A stretch of DNA of 64,000 nucleotides from Pontibacter sp. HSC-36F09 (GTDB lineage: Bacteria; Bacteroidota; Bacteroidia; Cytophagales; Hymenobacteraceae), in assembly GCF_024171605.1 (NCBI RefSeq), contig NZ_JALKAA010000001.1:248001-312000 (forward strand), read 5' to 3'. Positions 44,795 through 54,428 of the stretch are shown here, piece by piece. A program made the translations under genes and the position numbers. Positions within the stretch are counted from its first letter, which is position 1. Each line of letters begins with the position of its first letter. Under the pieces are notes generated by a model. That model saw only the letters and a list, made by a program, of their open reading frames with translations, searched no databases and was not told the DNA's origin.

Positions 44795-44823
44795 GATTCG
44801 GACAGGTCGCGACCTGCCCCTAC
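44795..44823. repeat. 29-bp dispersed repeat, copy 2
   Basis: 26 of 29 bases match 33677-33705; the central AGGTCGCGACCT is a perfect 12-bp palindrome here. It lies just past the hslU stop. Confidence 0.75.
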
Positions 44824-44841
44824 CATCCCAACTCCTGAACT

Positions 44842-46239
44842 TTAAAGAATATACTGGCTCAGATCCCGGTTCTTCACCATGTCAGACAGCCTTTCGAGCA
44901 CCATCTCGCGGTTTACGACGATGTGGGCGTTAGCGCCGATTTTGTCCGGCACGTCGAAGAGGATGTCGTTGAGCAGGCGGCTCATCACCGTGTGCAGACG
45001 ACGGGCACCGATGTTCTCTACTTCTGAGTTTACTTCAAATGCGATGGAAGCGATTTCATCCAGCGCTTCGTCGGCAAAGCTCAACTCTACGTTCTCTGCT
45101 CTCAGCAGCGCTTCGTATTGTTTTGTTAAGGCATTTTTCGGGAACTTCAGGATCTGGTAGAAGTCATCTTTGGTCAGGCTCTGCAGCTCCACACGAATCG
45201 GGAAACGGCCTTGCAACTCAGGTATAAGATCCGATGGTTTGGCCACGTGGAATGCACCGGCGGCGATGAACAAAATATGGTCGGTGTTGATGACGCCATA
45301 CTTGGTGTTCACCGTAGAGCCTTCCACAATCGGCAACAAGTCGCGCTGCACACCTTCGCGGCTCACGTCAGGTCCACCGCCACCTTTGCTGCTTGCGCTG
45401 GCTACTTTGTCAATCTCGTCAATGAAGATAACGCCAGAGTTCTCTGCCTTGAAGATCGCCTCTTCCTTCACCTCATCCATATCGATCAGTTTGGCGGCTT
45501 CTTCTTCCAGCAAAATCTTGCGGGCTTCGGCAATAGTTACTTTGCGCTTTTTGGTCTTCTTGGGCATCATGCCGCTGATCATCTCCTGGATGTTCATCAT
45601 TGAAGCCTCGTCCATACCTGGCCCCATCACGCCCATACCTGGCATGGCGCTCTGCTGTACCCTGATTTCAATTTTGCGGTCCTCGAGCTCACCATTGCGG
45701 ATCTTCTCTCTGAATTTCTCGCGGGTGCGCTCGTTCAGTTCGTAATCGTTATCGGGCATACCGTTTGGCTCGGAAGTACTTGAGAAACTTGGTGTCGCGC
45801 GACCACCCTGAATCGGAGGTATAAGTGCATCAAGAATGATGTCTTCCACCACCTCGGCGGCTTTCTGCTTCACTTCTTCCTTTTTCCTGGTTTTCACCAT
45901 GTTCACCGATTGCTCTACCAGGTCGCGCACCATGCTTTCCACATCGCGTCCCACGTAGCCTACTTCTGTAAACTTGGAGGCTTCCACTTTGGTGAAAGGT
46001 GCGTCGGCGATCTTGGCCAGACGGCGGGCAATTTCTGTTTTACCCACACCGGTGGCGCCAATCATCAGGATATTGTTGGGCACGATCTCGCGGCGAATGC
46101 TTTCGTCGGCATTCATGCGGCGCCAGCGGTTGCGGAGCGCGATGGCTACGTTGCGTTTGGCATCTTTCTGCCCGATAATATATTTATCCAGCTCCTCTAC
46201 AATCTGGGCTGGTGTTAAATGCTCTATTGATTCTAACAT
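44842..46239 (-). CDS. hslU: ATP-dependent protease ATPase subunit HslU
   Basis: 465 aa AAA+ unfoldase (ClpY) that feeds proteins to the HslV peptidase. Walker A GATGVGKTE near residue 56, VGYVGRDVESMVRDL near 87, an I-domain (about 110-235, with the Gly/Met-rich GMGVMGPG), Walker B IFIDEID near 265, sensor regions including NIGARRLHTVM and a C-terminal hydrophobic tail DLSQYIL that docks into HslV. hslV is not adjacent. The Lon gene lies upstream on the same strand, giving a two-protease cluster. Confidence 0.95.
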   Translation of the reverse strand: MLESIEHLTPAQIVEELDKYIIGQKDAKRNVAIALRNRWRRMNADESIRREIVPNNILMIGATGVGKTEIARRLAKIADAPFTKVEASKFTEVGYVGRDVESMVRDLVEQSVNMVKTRKKEEVKQKAAEVVEDIILDALIPPIQGGRATPSFSSTSEPNGMPDNDYELNERTREKFREKIRNGELEDRKIEIRVQQSAMPGMGVMGPGMDEASMMNIQEMISGMMPKKTKKRKVTIAEARKILLEEEAAKLIDMDEVKEEAIFKAENSGVIFIDEIDKVASASSKGGGGPDVSREGVQRDLLPIVEGSTVNTKYGVINTDHILFIAAGAFHVAKPSDLIPELQGRFPIRVELQSLTKDDFYQILKFPKNALTKQYEALLRAENVELSFADEALDEIASIAFEVNSEVENIGARRLHTVMSRLLNDILFDVPDKIGANAHIVVNREMVLERLSDMVKNRDLSQYIL

Positions 46240-46294
46240 TTTCTCTTTTTAAAAATTGAAAATCCGGTTACTAACTAAAGTTAATCAGCAACCG

Positions 46295-48733
46295 TTACTC
46301 ATCACCCTTCCCATTTTCCGTCACCACCAATTTCAGCGGGTGCTTTACCTTCTGCTTTAGCAAAGCAATCTGTACCACATCATCCACTCTATCTACGTAA
46401 TGAATATGCAAACCCTTGATGTACTGCTCTGGTATTTCTGTGATGTCTTTGCGGTTCTTCTGGCACAGAATTACATCGGTTATACCTGCCCGCTTGGCAG
46501 CCAGAATTTTCTCTTTTATACCTCCTACCGGCAACACCTTGCCACGCAGCGTAATCTCGCCCGTCATGGCCAGGCGCGACTTTACTTTACGTTGCGTGAA
46601 TACCGAGGCAATGGAAGTGAAGATGGCTATACCTGCCGACGGACCGTCTTTTGGCACAGCGCCTTCCGGAAAGTGAATGTGCAGGTCGTACTGGTCAAAC
46701 AAACGGTAGTCAATTTCCAGCAGCTCGGCGTGGGCTTTCAGGTATGAGATGGCCGTCATCGCTGACTCCTTCATCACATCGCCCAACTGGCCGGATAGTG
46801 TCAATTTGCCTTTGCCTTTGCTCAGGATAGACTCTATGAACAGGATATCACCGCCCACCGAGGTCCAGGCCAGGCCCGTTACTACACCAGCCGTGTCGAT
46901 GTCCTGGTAGATTTCCTTGTCGAAAGTCTCCGGACCCAGAATCTTCACTACGTCTTCCGGTTTAATGGCAGGAGTAAACTTCTCCTCCATCGCCTTCTGC
47001 TTGGCCGTGTTGCGCACCAGTTGCCCGATTTTACGCTCCAGGCTACGCACGCCCGACTCGCGGGTATAATCATCGATTACTTTTTGTAGCGTGGCCTTCG
47101 ACATTTTCACGTCTTCTTCCTCCAAACCATGTTCACTTACCTGCTTCGGCACGAGGTGGCGCTTGGCAATCTCAGTTTTCTCTTCTAAGGTATAGCCGGT
47201 CAGCTCGATGATCTCCATACGGTCGCGCAGGGCAGGCTGAATGGTGTCCAGGGAGTTGGCGGTGGCAATGAAGAGCACCTTCGAAAGGTCGTATTCCACG
47301 TCCAGGTAGTTGTCCATGAAGGTATGGTTCTGCTCTGGATCCAGCACCTCCAGCAAAGCCGAAGACGGATCGCCACGGAAATCAGAGGCCAGTTTGTCGA
47401 TCTCGTCGAGGATGATCACCGGGTTGGAAGAGCCAACTTTTTTGATCTGGCTGATGATTTTGCCTGGCATGGCGCCCACATAGGTACGGCGGTGTCCGCG
47501 GATCTCCGCTTCGTCGCGCACGCCGCCCAGTGACATTCTGACATATTTACGACCCAGCGCCGTGGCAATAGAGCGCCCCAGTGAGGTTTTACCCACACCC
47601 GGGGGGCCATAGAGGCACAGAATCGGCGCTTTCATGTCCTTTTTCAACTTGAGCACAGCCAGGTACTCAATAATGCGCTCCTTTACCTTTTCCAGACCGT
47701 AATGGTCGGCGTCAAGTATTTTTTTGGTGCGCTTCAGGTTGAAGTTGTCTTTGGTAGTTTCGTTCCAGGGCAGATCAAGCAGAAACTCCAGGTAGTTGAC
47801 CGCCACCGGGTACTCGGCTGCCTGCGGGTTGAGGCGGGCCAATCGCTCAATCTCTTTGTTGAAATGCTTGGCCACCTGCTCCGGCCATTTCTTTTTCATG
47901 GAACGCTCGCGGAATCGTTCGATCTCCTGATCAGGGCCCTCCTGCCCCAGCTCGTCCTGCAACACCTTGATCTGCTGGCGCAAAAAGTAGTCGCGTTGCT
48001 GCTGGTCAATGTCGGTGTGTACTTTCGTGTGAATCTCCTGCTTGAGCTCCAGCAACTGGATTTCGCGCAGCATGATCTCGAGGAGTTGTGTGCCGCGCTC
48101 CACGCCGTCGTTCACTTCCAGCAGTATCTGCTTCTGCGCCACATCCACGTTCAGGTTGCTCGACAGGAAGTGCGTCAGGAAACTCGGGCTGTCAATATTA
48201 TCAAGGGCAACTTGCGCCTCTTGCGGAATCTCGGGGTTGAGTTTAAGCATTTTGGCAGCCGCGTCTTTCAGCGAGTGCACCAGCGCCTTTACTTCTTTGC
48301 TCTTTTTGTTCGGGAAAGTGTCTTTGCAGTAGCTTACCTTGGCTGACAGGTAGGGGTCTTCCTGCGTAACCTCCTCTATTTTGAAACGGCTCTGCCCCTG
48401 AATGATGATGGTCGTGTTGCCATCAGGTAGTACCAGCATTTTCAGGATTTTGGCCATCGTACCGATCTCGTACAAATCTTCGGCCGACGGATCGTCGCTA
48501 TTGGTGTTGCGCTGCGCCACCACGCCAATGATTTTGTCGCCTTTATGGGCTTTGCGCACGAGGCGCACTGATTTTTTGCGGCTAACAGTAATAGGCAATA
48601 CCACCCCCGGAAACAATACTGTGTTGCGCACCGCCAGTAAGGGCAGTTCGCCCGGCATATCTTCCGGCAGCATTTCTTCGTCAGGGTCAGTGGTGATTAC
48701 CGGAATCAGATCGTCGCTATCATCTACCGACAT
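46295..48733 (-). CDS. lon: ATP-dependent protease Lon
   Basis: 812 aa Lon. N-terminal substrate domain beginning [20 protein letters not shown]+ module with Walker [13 protein letters not shown] and Walker [11 protein letters not shown], and a serine-lysine protease domain with [12 protein letters not shown] (catalytic Ser) and [12 protein letters not shown] (Lys). The frame is open for 45 more codons, but [13 protein letters not shown] at 48733 is the family-like N-terminus; an ATG at 48781 is an alternative. An inverted repeat lies upstream at 48862-48914 that could be an operator. It degrades misfolded and regulatory proteins in the cytoplasm. Confidence 0.93.
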   Translation of the reverse strand: MSVDDSDDLIPVITTDPDEEMLPEDMPGELPLLAVRNTVLFPGVVLPITVSRKKSVRLVRKAHKGDKIIGVVAQRNTNSDDPSAEDLYEIGTMAKILKMLVLPDGNTTIIIQGQSRFKIEEVTQEDPYLSAKVSYCKDTFPNKKSKEVKALVHSLKDAAAKMLKLNPEIPQEAQVALDNIDSPSFLTHFLSSNLNVDVAQKQILLEVNDGVERGTQLLEIMLREIQLLELKQEIHTKVHTDIDQQQRDYFLRQQIKVLQDELGQEGPDQEIERFRERSMKKKWPEQVAKHFNKEIERLARLNPQAAEYPVAVNYLEFLLDLPWNETTKDNFNLKRTKKILDADHYGLEKVKERIIEYLAVLKLKKDMKAPILCLYGPPGVGKTSLGRSIATALGRKYVRMSLGGVRDEAEIRGHRRTYVGAMPGKIISQIKKVGSSNPVIILDEIDKLASDFRGDPSSALLEVLDPEQNHTFMDNYLDVEYDLSKVLFIATANSLDTIQPALRDRMEIIELTGYTLEEKTEIAKRHLVPKQVSEHGLEEEDVKMSKATLQKVIDDYTRESGVRSLERKIGQLVRNTAKQKAMEEKFTPAIKPEDVVKILGPETFDKEIYQDIDTAGVVTGLAWTSVGGDILFIESILSKGKGKLTLSGQLGDVMKESAMTAISYLKAHAELLEIDYRLFDQYDLHIHFPEGAVPKDGPSAGIAIFTSIASVFTQRKVKSRLAMTGEITLRGKVLPVGGIKEKILAAKRAGITDVILCQKNRKDITEIPEQYIKGLHIHYVDRVDDVVQIALLKQKVKHPLKLVVTENGKGDE

Positions 48734-48861
48734 GTTTCCGATTAAAAGATGGTTGAGAAAGTTCTCCAGTGTATAGTTCATAGATTGTATCAGTGCCAAA
48801 TTGACATAAAGGTAATGGAAAATCCGCTTTATGTCTGTGGAGTGTATTATTGTCAAGACCT

Positions 48862-48914
48862 GTGCCAAGTGCTGCTGTCTGTCTAAATTGTCGCACTGGC
48901 AGCAGCGTTGGCAC
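48862..48914 (-). promoter_or_regulatory. Inverted repeat upstream of lon
   Basis: GTGCCAA-gt-GCTGCTG (48862-48877) pairs with CAGCAGC-g-TTGGCAC (48900-48914). It is located about 130 bp before the lon start and about 60 bp before the candidate promoter of the divergent PorE-like gene. A stress-response operator or a divergent regulatory element is plausible; no known consensus (CIRCE, sigma-54) fits fully. Confidence 0.45.
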
Positions 48915-48949
48915 TTCTCCCCAAAATATAAGGGATTATTAATAAATCG

Positions 48950-48982
48950 TTTCAGAACATAGGCTAAAAAATAATATCTTTG
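48950..48982 (+). promoter_or_regulatory. Candidate promoter of the PorE-like gene
   Basis: TATCTTTG at 48975-48982 matches the Bacteroidota -7 element TAnnTTTG exactly; TTTC at 48950-48953 is a near match to the -33 TTTG, 21 bp upstream. The start codon follows 25 bp later. Confidence 0.45.
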
Positions 48983-49007
48983 GTTTCAGGTATCATGCTC
49001 TGTGCCG

Positions 49008-50993
49008 ATGAAACGACTTAACGCCCCTGCTTTCTTCCTGCTGCTGTTGCTGTCCCCGCTCTTGTGTATGGGTCAGCTGAAGCATACGCCATTGCAGGAC
49101 GGGCCTGACGTGAAGGTGAAGAAAAAGGCTCCGAACCAGGAAATGCACCTGGACTTCCCGAACCTGAACCGGATCGCCCACTACAAGGACTCCAAGAAAC
49201 TTTCGGAGATTCAGCGCCTGGAAAGACGCAAACAATACGGACAAGCCCTCAAACTGCTCGAGGGCTACGTGCGCAACTTCGGAGTGCAGAATTTCTACAA
49301 AGACACCAAACTCCTTTGGAGACTAGGCCAGCTTTACGAGCGCCAGGATATGATGGCTCAGGCCATGGAGGTATACCGCCTCGTGCTGAAGCACCACCGC
49401 TCCGACATCCGCCAGGTGCAGTCTTACTACGACTCGCTGGAGCAGAACACCAAAGACTATTATGTGCCGCTGAGCTACTACTACGAGCTGGTGGAGTACC
49501 GCAAGTCTATCTCGACTTACCAGCCGCCACGCGGGGTATACCTGAACATGGGCAACACCATCAACTCAATTTACGAAGACTACGGCCCCACTCTCAACGC
49601 AGACAATAGTACGCTTATCTTCACTTCAAAGCGCACCTTTCAAGGTATAGAGAGCAAGCCCAACGAGGACTTGTACTACTCTCAGAACAGCAACGGCTAC
49701 TGGACCGAAGCGCAGTCTTTTGGCAAGCCCATCAACAGCATTTACAACGAAGGCTCCGCCACGCTCACCCGCGACGGTAAGACGCTCTACTTTGCACGCT
49801 GTGAATCGCCGGACGGCTTTGGCAACTGCGACCTGTACAAAGCAAGTCTGCAGCCCGACGGCAGCTGGCACGAGATCGAGAACCTGGGACCTAACGTGAA
49901 CAGCCCGTCCTGGGACTCGCAGCCGACGCTTTCGCCTAACGAGGATACCCTCTATTTTGCCTCCGACCGCCTGGGTGGATTCGGCCTGTCTGACATCTAT
50001 TTCACGCACAAACTAAAGAACGGACTGTGGGCGAAGGCGCAGAACATGGGCCCGATCATCAACACACGTCAGAGTGAGGTCAGTCCTTTCTACCATCCCA
50101 AGTATAAGGTGCTCTACTTCAGTTCGCGCGGACAGCTGTTCAATTTCGGTGATTTCGACATCTACAAAACCTACCTGGTAGGCAACAAGTGGCAGGAGCC
50201 GCGCAACATTGGTCCGCTTGTGAACGGGCGGGGCAGTGAGTATTACTTTACCATCGATTCGCAGTCGCAGAACCTGTATTACGCCCGCTCCGAAGAAAGC
50301 GACCTCAAAAACCTGGACCTCTACTCTTTCCCACTGCCCATGGAAGCCCACCCGCTCGCCGTGACCAAAGTGGAAGGCGTCTTGCGCGATTCTGTTTCCA
50401 ACAAACCGCTATCGGGTGTCATCTCCATCATCGACCTGGATAATGGCATCGAGATCTCGTCGAAGTATATCCGGCCGGACGGTTCTTTTGCCTTCCACCT
50501 GATCGACAACGCACGCTACATGATGATCATCCAGAGTCCGGACTTCTTTACGATTCAGCGGGAATTGGCACTGCAACAGGACACTTCATTGCAGATCATG
50601 ACCAGAGTGATCGATCACAACATTCCGATCGTGTTCCGAAATATTGAGTTTGAGCCGAACGAGTCGAATATTACGGAAGAGATGCATGCCGTTCTGGATG
50701 AAGTGGCTTACTTCCTGGTGGAGAACCCGGGATTCCGGCTGGAGATTGCGGGACACACCGACAGCGCCGGTGACCCGGAGTTTAACCAGATTCTGTCCAA
50801 AGACCGCGCCGATGCCATCCTGCAGTACATCCAGCATAAGGTACGCCTCAGCGATGGGCGTATCGATGCCTATGGTTACGGAAGCAGCAAACCTCTGCGC
50901 GAAGAAAAGACAGAAGAAGACCGCCGCATTAACCGCCGCGTGGAATTCCGCTTGATAAAACCAGTTCTGCAAGGGCGAGGTACAGGAAAGTAG
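49008..50993 (+). CDS. PorE-like outer-membrane protein (TPR, PD40 propeller, CRD, OmpA)
   Basis: 661 aa. A signal peptide (to about 22), TPR-like helices (about 60-150), a PD40/WD40-type beta-propeller (about 180-440; blades such as DGKTLYFARCESPDGFGNCDLYKA and EDTLYFASDRLGGFGLSDIY), a carboxypeptidase-regulatory-like domain (about 455-530) and an OmpA peptidoglycan-binding domain (NIEFEPNESNI to RINRRVEFRL, with the typical DSAGDPEFNQILSKDRADA). This is the architecture of PorE of the type IX secretion system; the same shape is also found in other Bacteroidota OmpA proteins, so T9SS membership is likely but not proven. Confidence 0.85.
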   Translation: MKRLNAPAFFLLLLLSPLLCMGQLKHTPLQDGPDVKVKKKAPNQEMHLDFPNLNRIAHYKDSKKLSEIQRLERRKQYGQALKLLEGYVRNFGVQNFYKDTKLLWRLGQLYERQDMMAQAMEVYRLVLKHHRSDIRQVQSYYDSLEQNTKDYYVPLSYYYELVEYRKSISTYQPPRGVYLNMGNTINSIYEDYGPTLNADNSTLIFTSKRTFQGIESKPNEDLYYSQNSNGYWTEAQSFGKPINSIYNEGSATLTRDGKTLYFARCESPDGFGNCDLYKASLQPDGSWHEIENLGPNVNSPSWDSQPTLSPNEDTLYFASDRLGGFGLSDIYFTHKLKNGLWAKAQNMGPIINTRQSEVSPFYHPKYKVLYFSSRGQLFNFGDFDIYKTYLVGNKWQEPRNIGPLVNGRGSEYYFTIDSQSQNLYYARSEESDLKNLDLYSFPLPMEAHPLAVTKVEGVLRDSVSNKPLSGVISIIDLDNGIEISSKYIRPDGSFAFHLIDNARYMMIIQSPDFFTIQRELALQQDTSLQIMTRVIDHNIPIVFRNIEFEPNESNITEEMHAVLDEVAYFLVENPGFRLEIAGHTDSAGDPEFNQILSKDRADAILQYIQHKVRLSDGRIDAYGYGSSKPLREEKTEEDRRINRRVEFRLIKPVLQGRGTGK

Positions 50994-51015
50994 TTTACCT
51001 CGTTTCTTATACCTT

Positions 51016-51762
51016 ATGCCATTCACCGCTGCACATCCTGCTGCCATTTTGCCTTTTCTGAAGCACAGCCGCTGGTTCTCCGCCACCGGCTTGATCACAG
51101 GCAGCATCGCACCGGATTTTCAATATTTCCTGCTTCTCCCCCTTTTTAAGCACAGCGGCCATAGCCTGGAAGGTCTGTTGTATTTTAACCTGCCTGTCGC
51201 GCTGGGTATAGCAACCGTCTTCCACCTAATCGTGCGACGGCCAGCTATAGCACACCTCCCCAATTGGCTAAAAAGTCGGGCGCTGGCCATACCCGAACCA
51301 GACTGGCTCCATTATCTGAAAGAGCGGTGGTTTGTCTTTGCCATGTCAGCCATACTCGGCGCAGCTACTCATATCTTTTGGGATTCCTTCACCCACGAAT
51401 CAGGGTATTTCGTACAGAAATGGCCCGTGCTGACAGGTATGGTAAATGTGATGGGCTTCGAGATTATGCTTTGCCGCATCGTACAGCATAGCAGTACATT
51501 AGTGGGTTCGCTGCTCATCCTGCTCTATACCTGGCGCCAGCCAACCGTAGCTATACTTGACAAAATGAGTCTGCAGCAAAAGATTGTGTTTTGGTCAGGT
51601 ATAGGTATAGCAGGTATAGCCTTTATGGGCTACGCTCTATACGCCAGCACCTTTATGCGCTCTCCAATGGGCATAGTTGTATCTTTTCTGACGGGTTCCA
51701 TGATGGCCACCATCGCCGTGAGCATAGCTTTAAAGCTCGGCTGGCTCAGAAAACGGAATTAG
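51016..51762 (+). CDS. DUF4184-family membrane protein
   Basis: 248 aa. It begins MPFTAAHPAAILPF and contains GSIAPDFQYF, the DUF4184 signature, then about six membrane helices, with a conserved HIFWDSFTHESGYF segment. The His/Asp residues at HPAA, APDF and FWDSFTHE could form a metal site, as in YdjM-like hydrolases. Function unknown. A run of three GGTATA words in frame at about 51599-51620 encodes GIGIAGIA in a membrane helix. It converges on the LysM gene, 7 nt apart. Confidence 0.85.
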   Translation: MPFTAAHPAAILPFLKHSRWFSATGLITGSIAPDFQYFLLLPLFKHSGHSLEGLLYFNLPVALGIATVFHLIVRRPAIAHLPNWLKSRALAIPEPDWLHYLKERWFVFAMSAILGAATHIFWDSFTHESGYFVQKWPVLTGMVNVMGFEIMLCRIVQHSSTLVGSLLILLYTWRQPTVAILDKMSLQQKIVFWSGIGIAGIAFMGYALYASTFMRSPMGIVVSFLTGSMMATIAVSIALKLGWLRKRN

Positions 51763-51769
51763 GGAACGC

Positions 51770-53038
51770 TTATTTCTGAGCTTGCGGCAGGTCGGCCAGT
51801 ACACGTTTTGCCATGTTAGGCATGTTGTCGGTCACAATACGCTGCACGTCGTTCATGTTGGACTGGTAAGGCACTTTCACTTTGTTGCCTGACACAAGCT
51901 CGCCCTGGCTGTTGTAGATAGAGTAATGCACCAGGAAGTCGCGTTCATAGTTCCAGGTAGCGCGATCCAGGCAGTTTTCGTAATTGGTCTTCACCTCAAA
52001 CTGGTTGATGAACACGTAGTAATCGATGCCATACTGGCCGTTGAAGTGCGAGAAGAATTTCGGGTCTTTCACTTTCACACCAAAGTGCTTGTTCTCGTCC
52101 TGCGCTACGGGTACAGTAGCTGGTTGACCGCCTCTGATATTCAGGTCGTTCTTTTTGCGCTTCACCCAGTCCAGGGCATTTTCGCGCTCCTTGGCTTTTA
52201 TGGTAGGCTGGTGGTTGTAGCGCGACTGTTTGTTATCCTGGTAGCCGTAGCTCAGCGATTTGTACAGGGTGCTCAGTTCGCTCACGCTGTCGCGGTAAAC
52301 ACCGCCCAGCAGGTTGATAGTCTCATAGCCTTCAGGTGCCAGCAGGGCGTTCAGTCGGCCGCGGAACACGTGGCGAACGTTCTGGCGAGGTATTTTAGAA
52401 TGGCGAGCGATCTCGTCGTCAGCGTCAGAAAAGTATAGGTATGGGTCGAAGGGCACTACCAGAATCCGCTGCTTCACCTTACTCTCCAAAGTAGGAAGCA
52501 TAGAGGCCGCAGCCGATGTACTGACCTGCGTGCGGGCCGGACCAGTTGTGTTAGCTCTCGCTGACTGCGCTGGCGGTGAAGCGGCTGGTCGGGAAACTTG
52601 AGGTTCAGCCTTCGCTGTGGCAGGCTGCTTTGCTGAGGTAGTTTGCTTGGCTGGCTTAGCCGGTGTTTGAGCGGTAGTGCTCACAGGCTGCGTTGCAGCT
52701 TTTACCGGAGCTTTGACTATACTCGTTTGCTGGCCTGTGGCTGAAGCAGGCTTGCTAGCTACAGCATTACCCTTAGCACCGCGGCGCGTCAGGTATAGCG
52801 TCTGGCCCATTTGTAGTTGTGTGCCATTCCACTTCTGCAGTGAGTCCAGTGGAATGCTGAACCGGCGCGAAAGGCTGTAATACGTATCGCCTTGTTGCAC
52901 CAGGTAAGTGGTGTCAGTTACGGCGGACTGCACAGGTATAGAAAAAGCCGATGCTACTGGTGTAGCACCGGCTTGATTAAATGCAAATAAAACAAAAAGA
53001 ATGGCTACAGTTAGTGCGCTCTTCACGACGGCTCTCAT
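51770..53038 (-). CDS. Secreted protein with LysM domain
   Basis: 422 aa. A signal sequence is followed by one LysM domain (about 44-88: TYLVQQGDTYYSLSRRFSIP and QMGQTLYLTRRG) that binds peptidoglycan or chitin-type glycan. Next is a low-complexity Ala/Pro/Thr/Gln/Ser-rich linker (about 90-180), then a globular C-terminal domain without recognised motif (includes KQRILVVPFDPYLYFSDADDEIA). Such a build is common for Bacteroidota cell-wall-associated proteins. It lies 15 nt downstream of rseP. Confidence 0.85.
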   Translation of the reverse strand: MRAVVKSALTVAILFVLFAFNQAGATPVASAFSIPVQSAVTDTTYLVQQGDTYYSLSRRFSIPLDSLQKWNGTQLQMGQTLYLTRRGAKGNAVASKPASATGQQTSIVKAPVKAATQPVSTTAQTPAKPAKQTTSAKQPATAKAEPQVSRPAASPPAQSARANTTGPARTQVSTSAAASMLPTLESKVKQRILVVPFDPYLYFSDADDEIARHSKIPRQNVRHVFRGRLNALLAPEGYETINLLGGVYRDSVSELSTLYKSLSYGYQDNKQSRYNHQPTIKAKERENALDWVKRKKNDLNIRGGQPATVPVAQDENKHFGVKVKDPKFFSHFNGQYGIDYYVFINQFEVKTNYENCLDRATWNYERDFLVHYSIYNSQGELVSGNKVKVPYQSNMNDVQRIVTDNMPNMAKRVLADLPQAQK

Positions 53039-53052
53039 AAACGAATCTTTGG

Positions 53053-54366
53053 TTAGAAGATTATCTTGAATACATCGTTAAATATAGCAAAAGCCATTAA
53101 GCCCAACAATAAAACCATGCCCACTTTTTGAGCGTTCTCTAAAAAATTATCCGACGGCTTGCGACCGCTGATCATTTCGTATGTTAAAAATACAACATGG
53201 CCGCCGTCCAGCGCCGGAATTGGCAAGAAGTTCATAAAGGCCAGCACCATCGACAGCATACCTGTAATCGACCAGAACTTGTACCAGTTAAAGGTGTCAC
53301 CGAAGATCTGGGCGATACCAATTGGTCCGCTCAAAGACTTGGAAGCCGATACCTCACCACGGAATATTTTACCAAAACCCTTCAGGTTGGCCGTGATCAC
53401 GCCAAAGGCCTGGTTGGTGCCCAACGGAATGGATTCGCCCAGGCTGTAGTCGCGGGTAGCATACTCTAAGAGCGGCTTCTGGTAGAAACCAAGCGTTGCG
53501 TCTTCATTTACGGTAGCGTTCAGGGTCACCAGCTCGTTATCGCGCTCCACTCCTATGGTAACAGGCTTGCCGGCATACTTCTGCAAAACAGCCTGAATTT
53601 CATTGAAGAACTTGATGCTTTCGCCGTTAACTGTTCTGATGTAGTCTCCGGGTTGCAGACCAGCTTTTGATGCAGGACTACTGGGCGCTACCTCACCCAC
53701 AACAAAAGGTACCCGCGGCTGCACAAACAGCATGCGCTCTTTGTTGTCGGCCATGCGGTCCATAAAGTCTACTGGAATAGGGATGTTCACCTGCTCGCCG
53801 TTGCGTTCTACCGTGTAGTATGAGTCGCGGCCCAGGAGCATATCCATCGAGTACACGTCCTCAAACTTCTCAAGCGGCTTGCCATTCAGGGCCACAATCT
53901 GGTCTCCTGGCTGGAAACCTAGCTCCTGACCCATTTCATTTGGCTGCACGCCGTACTTCACTTCACTGGCCGGCAGGTACGTTTCGCCATAGTGATAGTT
54001 GAGGGCGATAAAAATAACGATGCCCGTGATCACGTTCACGATAATGCCGCCCATCATCACGATCAGGCGCTGCCAGGCCGGTTTGGCCCTGAACTCATAA
54101 GGCTCCGGGTCCTTCTGAAGCGCTTCTGTGTCAAGCGATTCATCCACCATGCCTGAAATCTTCACGAAACCACCCAGCGGAATAAGGCCCAGCATGTACT
54201 CTGTTTCGCCTATCTTCTTACTAAATATCTTGGGGGGAAATCCAATTGCATACTTCTCTACCCGCATGCCAAACCATTTGGCAGTCAACATGTGTCCCAG
54301 CTCGTGCAATCCAACCAGTATTGTCAGGCCCAAAATGAGCTGGCCCACCATTATTAAAATATCCAT
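53053..54366 (-). CDS. rseP: RIP metalloprotease RseP (site-2 protease)
   Basis: 437 aa intramembrane zinc metalloprotease. The zinc-binding HELGH (residues 21-25) sits in the first helix; the third metal ligand is in NFLPIPALDGGHVVF near residue 388. Two PDZ-like regions occupy the middle (about 120-290, including GLQPGDYIRTVNGESI). In bacteria it cleaves anti-sigma factors and leftover signal peptides in the membrane. It lies between dxr and LysM on the same strand. In many bacteria dxr and rseP are neighbours, as seen here. Confidence 0.95.
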   Translation of the reverse strand: MDILIMVGQLILGLTILVGLHELGHMLTAKWFGMRVEKYAIGFPPKIFSKKIGETEYMLGLIPLGGFVKISGMVDESLDTEALQKDPEPYEFRAKPAWQRLIVMMGGIIVNVITGIVIFIALNYHYGETYLPASEVKYGVQPNEMGQELGFQPGDQIVALNGKPLEKFEDVYSMDMLLGRDSYYTVERNGEQVNIPIPVDFMDRMADNKERMLFVQPRVPFVVGEVAPSSPASKAGLQPGDYIRTVNGESIKFFNEIQAVLQKYAGKPVTIGVERDNELVTLNATVNEDATLGFYQKPLLEYATRDYSLGESIPLGTNQAFGVITANLKGFGKIFRGEVSASKSLSGPIGIAQIFGDTFNWYKFWSITGMLSMVLAFMNFLPIPALDGGHVVFLTYEMISGRKPSDNFLENAQKVGMVLLLGLMAFAIFNDVFKIIF

Positions 54367-54428
54367 TTAAAAGAAATAAATTTAGAATCGATGATCTTGA
54401 CAAAAAAATTAACGCCCAATGGCAACAC

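Noticed and set aside
48851..48880. Sigma-54 promoter upstream of lon
   Set aside because: The -24 part fits, but the -12 GC is GA; with no other support I do not call it.
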